A DNA stretch of 64,000 bases, taken from positions 24,140 to 88,139 of the forward strand of contig JAFSXM010000021.1 in NCBI GenBank assembly GCA_017444095.1. The letters are read 5' to 3'. Under the pieces are notes generated by a model. That model was not told the DNA's origin, searched no databases, and worked only from the letters and a program-made list of their open reading frames with translations. Numbering within the stretch: the stretch's first letter is position 1; the number at the start of each line of letters is the position of its first letter. Below are positions 56,794-64,000 of the stretch, one piece after another. The translations under genes and the position numbers were made by a program. Source of the stretch: Rickettsiales bacterium (GTDB taxonomy: Bacteria; Pseudomonadota; Alphaproteobacteria; Rickettsiales; Deianiraeaceae).

Positions 56794-57237
56794 TTATCCT
56801 TTAAATATCTCCAACTTACCATCATTGGTCTCAAAACAATCAACATGAACCCAACCATTTTTTGTGCTTTCTTGGCTCTCCAGCCTCTTAATGGTTTTCA
56901 ATTTTCCATTTTCAATTAAGTATTTACAATCATTCCATAGTTTTACATTATCTTTGCTATGCAAATCAACTGCTTTTCCCATGCAATGTGCAGAGCAATA
57001 CAATATCGTCTTGCCTTTAACCATTTGGTCTAAATTACTTCTAAAGCCACATTGTGAAAAATTTGTTTTACCAAAAACCCAATCATTTATAGTTAAACCA
57101 CTTTTATGATGTTCGCGAATTGTATCTAAGTCTTTCTTAAAATCATCACTAAAAAACCTCAAACAGAAATCACCATATCTATCATAAACAATTTTACTCA
57201 CAAGCTCTTGGATTTTGAAATACTTACATTTATACAT
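56794..57237 (-). CDS. M15-type D,D-carboxypeptidase-like protein
   Basis: 147 residues, without a signal peptide. CSAHCMGKAVDLH (H-x6-D) and GWVHVDCF (the second histidine motif) are the zinc ligands of M15 peptidases, found in VanX/VanY and in phage endolysins. The small soluble form resembles phage lysins or phage-derived domestic enzymes. It stands alone between birA and rarA. Confidence 0.8.
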   Translation of the reverse strand: MYKCKYFKIQELVSKIVYDRYGDFCLRFFSDDFKKDLDTIREHHKSGLTINDWVFGKTNFSQCGFRSNLDQMVKGKTILYCSAHCMGKAVDLHSKDNVKLWNDCKYLIENGKLKTIKRLESQESTKNGWVHVDCFETNDGKLEIFKG

Positions 57238-57339
57238 AAGCTCAAACTTTTTACTAAAAAACTATCAAAAATTAAACATCAAAAAAGCAAGTTATAAAAC
57301 ACATATTGACAAAAATTTTACATATCTTCAAATAAGATT

Positions 57340-58497
57340 ATGCAACCATTGGCAAATAAAATTAGGCCACAGACATTAGATGAATGTGTGGGACAAGAAC
57401 ACTTAATTGGAAAAAATGCACCATTGCGAATTGCAATAGAAAATCATCGTTTGTTTTCATTTATATTATATGGCCCTTGTGGTGTAGGAAAAACCACCAT
57501 ATCACGAATATATGCACAATCAATGAATGCTGATTATTATGAACTATCGGCAGTTTCAGCATCAAAAGATGATATAAAAAAAATAATAGATACTAAATCA
57601 ATGTTTGCAAGACCAAAAATACTTTTTTTAGATGAAATACATAGATTTAACAAAGCACAACAGGATTTTTTATTACCTTATGTGGAAAATGGAGAATTGT
57701 ATTTAATTGGTGCGACAACAGAAAATCCATCTTTTGAAGTCATTGCCCCACTTCTATCAAGATGTAATGTGTTTGTATTAAACCAACTTACAGAAAAAGA
57801 CATAAAAAAAATTATTAAAAAAGTAGATAACAATATAGATGAAAAATCGTTAGAAATCCTAACAGGTATGGCAAATGGAGATGCAAGATTTATCATATCT
57901 GTAATGGAAAATATAATAGATTTATATGGTAAAATAACAGAACAAACAATAGAGCAAGCATATCAAAATAAATCAATAAGATATGATAAAAAAGGTGAAG
58001 AGCACTATAATACAATTTCAGCTTTCATCAAATCACTCCGTGCAAGTCAAGCAGATAGTGCAGTATACTACCTTGCCAGAATGATAGATGCAGGCGAAGA
58101 CCCATTGTTTATTGCTCGTCGAATGGTAATTTTTGCCAGTGAAGATGTTGGCTTTGCAGATAGATATGCTTTAATGATAGCTAATGCCGTATTTCAAGCT
58201 TGTCAAGAAGTAGGATTGCCAGAATGTAAACTCAACTTAGCACACGGAGCCATTTATTTGGCAAAATGTAAAAAAGATCGTCGTGCAAATGATGCAATAG
58301 CATTAGCACTTGAAGATGTAAGAAAATTTGGCAATTTACCAATACCACTAAAAATTAGAAACGGCACAACAAAAATGATGAAACAATGGGGATATGGTAA
58401 AAACTACACACCATACGACAAAGAAAGCTATTTGCCGGACAAATTAAAGAGTAAAAAATACTTTACTGAAAAGACAGACAAACAAATTAAAGACTAA
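57340..58497 (+). CDS. rarA: Replication-associated recombination protein RarA
   Basis: 385 residues. AAA+ ATPase: LYGPCGVGKTTISR (Walker A), ILFLDEIHRFNKAQQDFLLP (Walker B), YLIGATTENPSFEV (sensor 1), then the helical tetramerisation domain (FIKSLRASQADSAVYYLARM, then PLFIARRMVIFASEDVG). It acts at stalled replication forks. Confidence 0.95.
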   Translation: MQPLANKIRPQTLDECVGQEHLIGKNAPLRIAIENHRLFSFILYGPCGVGKTTISRIYAQSMNADYYELSAVSASKDDIKKIIDTKSMFARPKILFLDEIHRFNKAQQDFLLPYVENGELYLIGATTENPSFEVIAPLLSRCNVFVLNQLTEKDIKKIIKKVDNNIDEKSLEILTGMANGDARFIISVMENIIDLYGKITEQTIEQAYQNKSIRYDKKGEEHYNTISAFIKSLRASQADSAVYYLARMIDAGEDPLFIARRMVIFASEDVGFADRYALMIANAVFQACQEVGLPECKLNLAHGAIYLAKCKKDRRANDAIALALEDVRKFGNLPIPLKIRNGTTKMMKQWGYGKNYTPYDKESYLPDKLKSKKYFTEKTDKQIKD

Positions 58498-58537
58498 TTA
58501 AATACTCAATATAAATCAGTGGTTAGTCAGAAAAGAC

Positions 58538-58804
58538 CTATCTACCATAAGCATAGGTGCACTTTCTAACAAAATTGCCATCAGTCAAGCTGAAATACAT
58601 TAAGGAAATTTTACCATTAGCTTTTGCCTTTGAAACACTATTATCGCCTATAAGACCAATATACTTACAAGCCTCACCTTCCTTCAAAGAAGCCATACTT
58701 AGTCCCATAGCTTTTGCTTTTTTCTTAGCTTGATCCTTTGCAACAGAAGCACAAGAAGAAATTGCAAATACACTCAAACACAAAAATAAAATATTTCTAA
58801 TCAT
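58538..58804 (-). CDS. Small TRL-like lipoprotein
   Basis: 88 residues. The signal peptide ends at SVFAISSC (lipobox Cys about residue 18). CKYIGLIGDNSVSKAKANGKISLMYFSL resembles TRL-family lipoproteins (GLIGDNSI-A--GGI). Function unknown. Confidence 0.72.
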   Translation of the reverse strand: MIRNILFLCLSVFAISSCASVAKDQAKKKAKAMGLSMASLKEGEACKYIGLIGDNSVSKAKANGKISLMYFSLTDGNFVRKCTYAYGR

Positions 58805-58854
58805 AGCTATTCAAAAACGAGATATTTTAAATAAATAGATTTTATTATAGTCAA

Positions 58855-61497
58855 CTATCTTTCTTCATTATTAAACTCAATACGAATATTAAAAAGACGA
58901 CCAACCACCATATAAATAAACTTATTCATTGTTTTTTGCATCAATGTATAGCTCTCAAATTTATACTCACTAAAAGGATCTTTATGTGCATAAGCTCTCA
59001 AATGTATACCCTCTTTAATATGGTCAAGATAGTATAGATGTTCTCTCCAACATTCATCCAATGTTTGCAACATAACTCTTCTTTGAACCTCTGCCAATGA
59101 ATACAAATCAACATTCATATAGTTGTTCGAATAATTTTGAATACAAAAAGTGTTTAATGTTTCTAAATCATATTTTGACAAATTAATATCGCTTTTTGCA
59201 AACAAATATGTCTGTTGCATAATATCTTTTAGTTCACGAACATCAACCTCATTGTTATGTGTAGCACGAGCAATAATGTCTTCATTAACATCATTAACTA
59301 TTTGTTTAAAAATACGACTAATGTTATCAGACTTAACAATCGCCATTCTTTGTTCGTAGATAACTTTTCTCTGTTCATTAACTATGTCATCATATTTAAG
59401 TAAGTTTTTACGAATTTCATAGTTAAAATTTTCAATCTTTTTTTGTGATTTATTGATAATGCTATTTAACATTGGATGGTTCATTGGCTCATTGCCCTTA
59501 AAGCCAATTTTTGATAAAAACATATCAATCTTTTCACCACCAAAAATCCTTAAAAGATTGTCTTTTAAAGATAAATAAAATTGTGTTTGTCCCGGATCTC
59601 CTTGTCTACCAGCACGACCCTTTAACTGATTATCTATTCTTCTACTTTCATGTCTCTCGGAGCCTATAACCAACAACCCACCGGCATCAACAACTTGCTG
59701 ATATTCTTTTTTATGTCTTTCTCGCACTTCATCGGCTATCTTTAAAGCATCAATAGAGCCAACATTACTCTCTTGTTTAATATCTTTATTTTCTTTATCT
59801 TCCTTGCTACCAATTATTTTTTCAATATCAGCTATATTTGTTGCCAGTTCTTTACTATCAGTAATATTTCTGTCTAATTTTTCTTTTGCCTTTGCTATCT
59901 CATCATCAATCTCCTTTTGTACATTACCACCCAGCATAATATCAGTTCCACGACCAGCCATATTCGTAGCGATAGTAATAGCTCCAAATCTACCAGCCTC
60001 TGCAACAATTTGAGCCTCCTTTTCGTGATATTTTGCATTCAATAAGTTATGTTTTAAACCCGCCTTATTCAGCAAAGCAGATAATTTTTCAGATTTGTCT
60101 ATACTAATAGTTCCTATTAAAACAGGTTGTCCTTTTTTATTGGCTTCCTTAACTCGTTCAACAATAGCATTAAACTTATCTTCTTCATTTTTAAAAACCA
60201 AATCATCAAGTTCCTGCCTTATAACAGGCCTGTTCGTTGGAATTGTCACAATTGGTAATTTGTATATGTCGTAAAACTCTGAAGCCTCAGTACTTGCAGT
60301 TCCGGTCATTCCACTCAACTTTTTATACATTCTAAAAAAGTTTTGATATGTAATAGAAGCCAATGTTTGATTTTCAGCCTCAACTTTTACTCCCTCTTTC
60401 GCTTCTATGGCTTGATGCAAACCTTCACCATATCTTCTACCATCCATTATTCGTCCAGTAAATTCATCTATAATTAAAACTGCCCCATCTTTAACAATAT
60501 AGTCAACACCATTATGAAACAATGTATTAGCCCTTAAAGATTGAATAATAAAATTCAAAATAGCAAATGAATTACCACTATACAGCTCTTCGTTTACACC
60601 TAATAGACCATAAGACCTTAACAACTTCTCTATATGTTCGTTGCCAACTTCCGTCAGTTGCACACTTTTTCTTTTTTCATCAATTTCATAATCCTCTTGA
60701 TTTAATTGCTTCACAACTTTATCTATGGCAATATAAGTCTTTGGGTCATATTGTGCTGGGCCACTTATAATAAGTGGTGTTCTGCTTTCATCTATCAAAA
60801 TAGAGTCAACTTCATCAACGATGGCATAATTAAAGCCACGATTAACTATACTCATTTCATCCAATGTTGCCCTCATATTATCTCTTAAATAGTCAAAACC
60901 AAGCTCGGTATTTGTAGCATAAGTAATGTCTTTTGCATATTCATCCTTTCTATTTTCTATATCAGTTTGTCCGTTAACACAACCAACAGATAAACCTAAA
61001 AATTTATAAACTCTCCCCATCCATTCGCTGTCTCTTTTTACAAGATAGTCGTTAACAGTTATAACATGTACACCTCTACCTGTTAAAGCATTCAAATATG
61101 TAGGTAAAGTTTCAACAAAAGTTTTTCCTTCACCAGTGCTCATTTCGGCAATATTTCCATCGTGCAAAGCCATACCGCCAATCAACTGCACATCAAAATG
61201 TCTCATTCCAAGCACTCTTTTTGATGCTTCCCTTACAACAGCAAAAGCTTCTGGCAATATTTGATTTAGAACTTCTTGCTCTGCTTTATAATTTTCTTCA
61301 TCATCTCTATCATCTTTACGAGCATCTAATATTTTTTGCTTAAAAATATTTGTTTGAGTTTTTAACTGCTCATCCGAAAATTGAGAAAATTTTTCTTCAA
61401 GAGCATTTATTGCTCTAACTCTTTCTTGATACTTCTTAATATGTTTTGCATTCTCGTCACCAATGATTAAGTTAAAAATATTTTTAAATATAGACAC
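58855..61497 (-). CDS. secA: Preprotein translocase ATPase SecA
   Basis: 880 residues. MSTGEGKT (Walker A), FDYLRDNMR, IVDEVDSILIDESRTPLIIS, TNMAGRGTDIMLGG and GRAGRQGDPGQTQFYLSL are diagnostic. The C-terminus stops at RLFNIRIEFNNEER; the usual zinc-binding tail (CxCx8CH) that binds SecB and phospholipids is missing. SecA pushes preproteins through SecYEG. secY is absent from its normal spc position. Confidence 0.97.
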   Translation of the reverse strand: MSIFKNIFNLIIGDENAKHIKKYQERVRAINALEEKFSQFSDEQLKTQTNIFKQKILDARKDDRDDEENYKAEQEVLNQILPEAFAVVREASKRVLGMRHFDVQLIGGMALHDGNIAEMSTGEGKTFVETLPTYLNALTGRGVHVITVNDYLVKRDSEWMGRVYKFLGLSVGCVNGQTDIENRKDEYAKDITYATNTELGFDYLRDNMRATLDEMSIVNRGFNYAIVDEVDSILIDESRTPLIISGPAQYDPKTYIAIDKVVKQLNQEDYEIDEKRKSVQLTEVGNEHIEKLLRSYGLLGVNEELYSGNSFAILNFIIQSLRANTLFHNGVDYIVKDGAVLIIDEFTGRIMDGRRYGEGLHQAIEAKEGVKVEAENQTLASITYQNFFRMYKKLSGMTGTASTEASEFYDIYKLPIVTIPTNRPVIRQELDDLVFKNEEDKFNAIVERVKEANKKGQPVLIGTISIDKSEKLSALLNKAGLKHNLLNAKYHEKEAQIVAEAGRFGAITIATNMAGRGTDIMLGGNVQKEIDDEIAKAKEKLDRNITDSKELATNIADIEKIIGSKEDKENKDIKQESNVGSIDALKIADEVRERHKKEYQQVVDAGGLLVIGSERHESRRIDNQLKGRAGRQGDPGQTQFYLSLKDNLLRIFGGEKIDMFLSKIGFKGNEPMNHPMLNSIINKSQKKIENFNYEIRKNLLKYDDIVNEQRKVIYEQRMAIVKSDNISRIFKQIVNDVNEDIIARATHNNEVDVRELKDIMQQTYLFAKSDINLSKYDLETLNTFCIQNYSNNYMNVDLYSLAEVQRRVMLQTLDECWREHLYYLDHIKEGIHLRAYAHKDPFSEYKFESYTLMQKTMNKFIYMVVGRLFNIRIEFNNEER

Positions 61498-61524
61498 ACA
61501 AAAAGAAATAAACTAATTACACTT

Positions 61525-62754
61525 TTATTTACCATTATTGGAAGATTTTATATTCGTTATTTTTACCTTTCTTAAAGGCTTCGTACCTTTAACTTTAACT
61601 TTTCGTAATTTAACAACTTTCTTTGTTTTATTATTTTCACTTGATACATCAGATAGCTTGTTTTCAAAAATAACAGAGCCATCCTCTATGCCACATTTGC
61701 CGTTGATATCAGCTTCACAACTATCGATAATAGAAGAATTATTGCCATCATCTCTGTTTGTTGTTCCACTGGCAACAGCATTATCATTCCCGCGATAATC
61801 GCTTGATGCCTGTTCGTCAATCTGTTTCTGTACTAAGTCAGCTATCCCATCATCGTAGTTTTTCACTTCATTTAAATCAAAATCAGCATCAGCTCGTTTT
61901 ACAACAATATAGCCTCGCTTAATACCACTTAGAGTTCCGTTCATTAAGCGATACAAATCTTCTAACTTAATCCATACCCAAACACCAAGATGTGAAGCAA
62001 CATCCATAACCAAAACATAATCGCCGTCCTCATAATAAGCGACAATTGGAGAATAATGACCTGAATTTTTATCATACATCGCACTCATATGATAGTTTGC
62101 AATTAAATACACATCATTGGATGATGTAATCTTTTTTACCATATCTCTAAATTGTTTAGCACCAGCAGTTGATGCATCATCGCCAGCAAATATTACATAT
62201 TTCGCATCTACATTTTTATGTGCCCGCATAACATCAGTTAAATCTTGTAAACCAATACCACCGCTGTAAATACCATCATCGTTTTTTTCCTGTCTTGCAA
62301 CAACATCATATTTAACCTTGCCACCTTTTTGTTTGTATGGAGTAAAGATATTTCTTTCTGTCATCATATATCTTGGCCTGTCGACACCATTTTTTTCTTC
62401 AACCAAAGATTTATCAGCATCAAGCAAAAAAGACCGCCCTTCTCTTTCGTAAATCGCACTCAAAATAACTCTCGCACTTGCTGGACCACATGTTGTTGGA
62501 TATTCTTGCCCACTGAAATGTTGAGCCAATGCAAAAAATGGCTTATTATACGGAGTTTGTGTTAACATTTTCATGCCTTCCACCGAATTAAGTTCTATTG
62601 GTTTCTCACCTGTTATCGCACCATAATTATATGCTTTATAATTAACATTTATTTTTTGTCTTTCCCAAATGTCTTTTTTGGAAGAACAAGACACACTTGT
62701 TGCTAAATACAAACATAAACTACAAACAACAAAACTCCGCTTAACAGATAACAT
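61525..62754 (-). CDS. Phytochelatin-synthase-like lipoprotein
   Basis: 409 residues. The N-terminus has a signal peptide ending in SVSCSS (lipobox Cys about residue 23). The family motif YPTTCGPASARVILSAI carries the catalytic cysteine, and SGHYSPIVAYYEDGDYVLVMDVA carries the histidine and aspartate of the C83 peptidase triad. Related bacterial proteins cleave glutathione-type peptides or form phytochelatins. The last 110 residues are low-complexity, with a lysine-rich end. The location in the periplasm or outer membrane is inferred from the lipobox. Confidence 0.85.
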   Translation of the reverse strand: MLSVKRSFVVCSLCLYLATSVSCSSKKDIWERQKINVNYKAYNYGAITGEKPIELNSVEGMKMLTQTPYNKPFFALAQHFSGQEYPTTCGPASARVILSAIYEREGRSFLLDADKSLVEEKNGVDRPRYMMTERNIFTPYKQKGGKVKYDVVARQEKNDDGIYSGGIGLQDLTDVMRAHKNVDAKYVIFAGDDASTAGAKQFRDMVKKITSSNDVYLIANYHMSAMYDKNSGHYSPIVAYYEDGDYVLVMDVASHLGVWVWIKLEDLYRLMNGTLSGIKRGYIVVKRADADFDLNEVKNYDDGIADLVQKQIDEQASSDYRGNDNAVASGTTNRDDGNNSSIIDSCEADINGKCGIEDGSVIFENKLSDVSSENNKTKKVVKLRKVKVKGTKPLRKVKITNIKSSNNGK

Positions 62755-62985
62755 AAAAACATCCCATATTTAATGGGGAAATAAACAAAATTAAAATCAA
62801 TATATTATTTATAAGCTATGATTAAAATATTACTTGAAAATAAAAAGCAAACAACAACAAGACATTATGTTTGTTCTAAAAATTCAATGGAAAACCATAA
62901 AGATAGTATTGATTATTAAAAATAATGTTTTAATTAAATTTTAATTTAATTATTAGTTATGCTTAACTAATATTTAAATTAAAAA
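62755..62985. other. AT-rich intergenic region
   Basis: No gene is seen in this 231-base stretch between the divergent lipoprotein and antitoxin genes. It is over 75% A+T and contains several TATA-like boxes, none clear enough to call. Confidence 0.4.
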
Positions 62986-63450
62986 ATTGACTTCTCGGTT
63001 GAAGTTGCTAATTACAATATTGGATATTGTCAAAGAAACAATATAAATGATTGTTCGCCAAAAAAATTACAAAAATTGCTTTGGTATATTTATGTTTGGT
63101 ATTTAATTTATACTGGTCAAAAAATTATAAATGAAAAAATTTTTGCTTGGTTACACGGGCCAGTTGTTGCAGAGGTATATGGTAAATATAAAGATTATGG
63201 TTATCAAGTTATTCCTTTTGATGAAGAATATAAAAAAGAATATGATGAAAATTTTAGCGATGAAGATAAAGAAATTATGAGTGGTATTCTTGATAATTAT
63301 AGTTCTTTTACCGCCGATGAGTTAGATGATAAAACACATAAAGAAGAACCTTGGATAAGAGCAAGGATGAGGGATGACAATGAAATTTTAGACGAAGATA
63401 TTGTAGATTTTTATTCAAGAGTTTTTGAAGATAGCTATAATGGCGAATAA
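62986..63450 (+). CDS. Panacea (DUF4065)-type antitoxin
   Basis: About 154 residues. EVANYNIGYCQRNNIN, then KKLQKLLWYIYVWYL and IFAWLHGPVVAEVYGKYKDYG match the Panacea/SocA-like domain (VANYII-Y, KLQKLLYY, W-HGPV-E-Y). Panacea proteins are antitoxins that neutralise many toxins. The frame opens only at ATT (62986) after a TAA; the next possible start (TTG, 63076) lies within the conserved region, so the start is uncertain or the 5' end is damaged. The partner gene overlaps its end by 11 bases. Confidence 0.7.
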   Translation: MDFSVEVANYNIGYCQRNNINDCSPKKLQKLLWYIYVWYLIYTGQKIINEKIFAWLHGPVVAEVYGKYKDYGYQVIPFDEEYKKEYDENFSDEDKEIMSGILDNYSSFTADELDDKTHKEEPWIRARMRDDNEILDEDIVDFYSRVFEDSYNGE

Positions 63451-63845
63451 TTATAAAGATAGATTACCTTTTGCCGATTTTTGTAAAACTTTAAAAATAG
63501 CTTCCCATAACGCAAAATTTGATGCAAAATTAAAAGAAATAAAATATCACAAAAGAATAGATGAAAAAAGAAAAGAATTATTAAATAATAATAAAGTAAA
63601 ATCTATAATAGAAGATTTACGAACACAAACAATATTTAGAAATGTGTGTAATAAATATAACATTTATCCAATAGAAAAAAGCAACAAAGACAATTATACT
63701 TATATACTTATTTACAAGATGATATAGATATAGATAAAGATAGTAAATTTGGCATTGTCATTTTGGGGGAACTAAAAATACATTATTTTTTACTTGTAAT
63801 GATGATTCAATTTATATTATAGAAATAACAGATTATCATTTATAA
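63440..63845 (+). pseudogene. Frameshifted toxin-like partner of the Panacea protein
   Basis: Starts MANNYKDRLPFADF, overlapping the antitoxin stop. The first frame ends at 63727 after NYTYILIYKMI. The sequence continues in a second frame as DDIDIDKDSKFGIVILG, and in a third as TKNTLFFTCNDDSIYIIEITDYHL with a stop at 63845. An undamaged product would be about 135 residues. No known toxin family is recognised; the position and overlap suggest it was the toxin. Confidence 0.6.
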
Positions 63846-63850
63846 ATGTA

Positions 63851-64000
63851 TCAAAACCAATTCTCAAAACAAACCCTCCTATTTCTCAAATCCACCAATC
63901 TATAACAACCTTGTAATTGTAAAAGTTGATTAAAGGTGTCTATTTTATCTCTAAACTCTCTAAACTAATTTACATAGTTATCCAAGTATTTAGTTGCAAC
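63851..64000 (-). pseudogene. Remnant reading frame, possibly a transposase end
   Basis: On the minus strand from the window edge, VATKYLDNYVN is followed by TAG and then FREFRDKIDTFNQLLQLQ, stopping at 63851. YLDNYVN-stop-FREF resembles the YLqNYlnWFr ending of some IS1595-type transposases, with the tryptophan codon turned into a stop. Too short to be sure. Confidence 0.3.

Noticed and set aside
1..64000. CRISPR arrays, rRNA genes and intact insertion sequences
   Set aside because: No regularly spaced repeats, no rRNA segments and no intact transposase were seen on either strand.

Overview
The window is AT-rich bacterial DNA, densely packed with genes on both strands. It most likely comes from a host-associated, genome-reduced alphaproteobacterium of the Rickettsiales or Holosporales kind. 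The basis is: an alpha-type rpsM-rpsK-rpoA-rplQ order with no rpsD, scattered VirB-type type IV secretion genes (virB8, virB9, virB2), a TraT-like lipoprotein, CarD, a short RNase D, and several large genus-specific proteins that look like secreted effectors. murG and two cell-wall peptidases suggest that peptidoglycan is made. The order-level placement is inference.

Layout. 1-9.2 kb: an open-ended threonine-synthase-like gene without catalytic motifs, groES without groEL, virB9-virB8, an EamA transporter, RNase D and a kinase-like protein. 9.2-15.3 kb: a YdcF protein, a decayed cytosine methyltransferase, a DUF4145 protein, and a leuS gene cut in two by a DUF2971 gene between the HIGH half and the KMSKS half. 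15.3-25.9 kb: a frameshifted SAM hydrolase, a protein with a lysine-rich tract, murG, ruvB, two unknown proteins, a TraT-like lipoprotein and an M23 peptidase. 25.9-36.5 kb: the S10-spc-alpha ribosomal cluster on the minus strand, with rpsJ, rpmD and secY missing. 36.6-50.4 kb: argS, prmC, a fused IscU-IscA gene, a prenyl-synthase-like pseudoenzyme, ybeY, virB2, thiE, a broken ABC exporter, mlaE, carD, thiD, a MetW-like pseudoenzyme, tatA, rpsG and rpsL. 50.5-53.1 kb: a two-gene restriction-modification module next to tRNA-Leu; its EcoRI-type methyltransferase carries a (GA)8 repeat directly after the start codon and is out of frame as written. 53.2-64 kb: atpI-atpB, ppa, birA with an altered biotin loop, an M15 peptidase, rarA, secA, a phytochelatin-synthase-like lipoprotein, and a Panacea antitoxin with a frameshifted partner. 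Six tRNA genes (Trp, Ala, Met, Thr, Glu, Leu) are all on the minus strand.

Themes. (1) Several long open frames keep the fold of a known enzyme but have lost its catalytic residues (ThrC, polyprenyl synthase, MetW, and perhaps BirA). (2) Simple repeats sit where they could switch genes: (GA)8 in the methyltransferase, A9 in the SAM hydrolase, T17 in the promoter spacer of an unknown gene. (3) Four unrelated unknown proteins end in cysteine clusters. (4) Operons that are usually conserved are broken up, and there are gene fusions and splits. The most interesting items are the methyltransferase/DUF262-HNH module and the split leuS.
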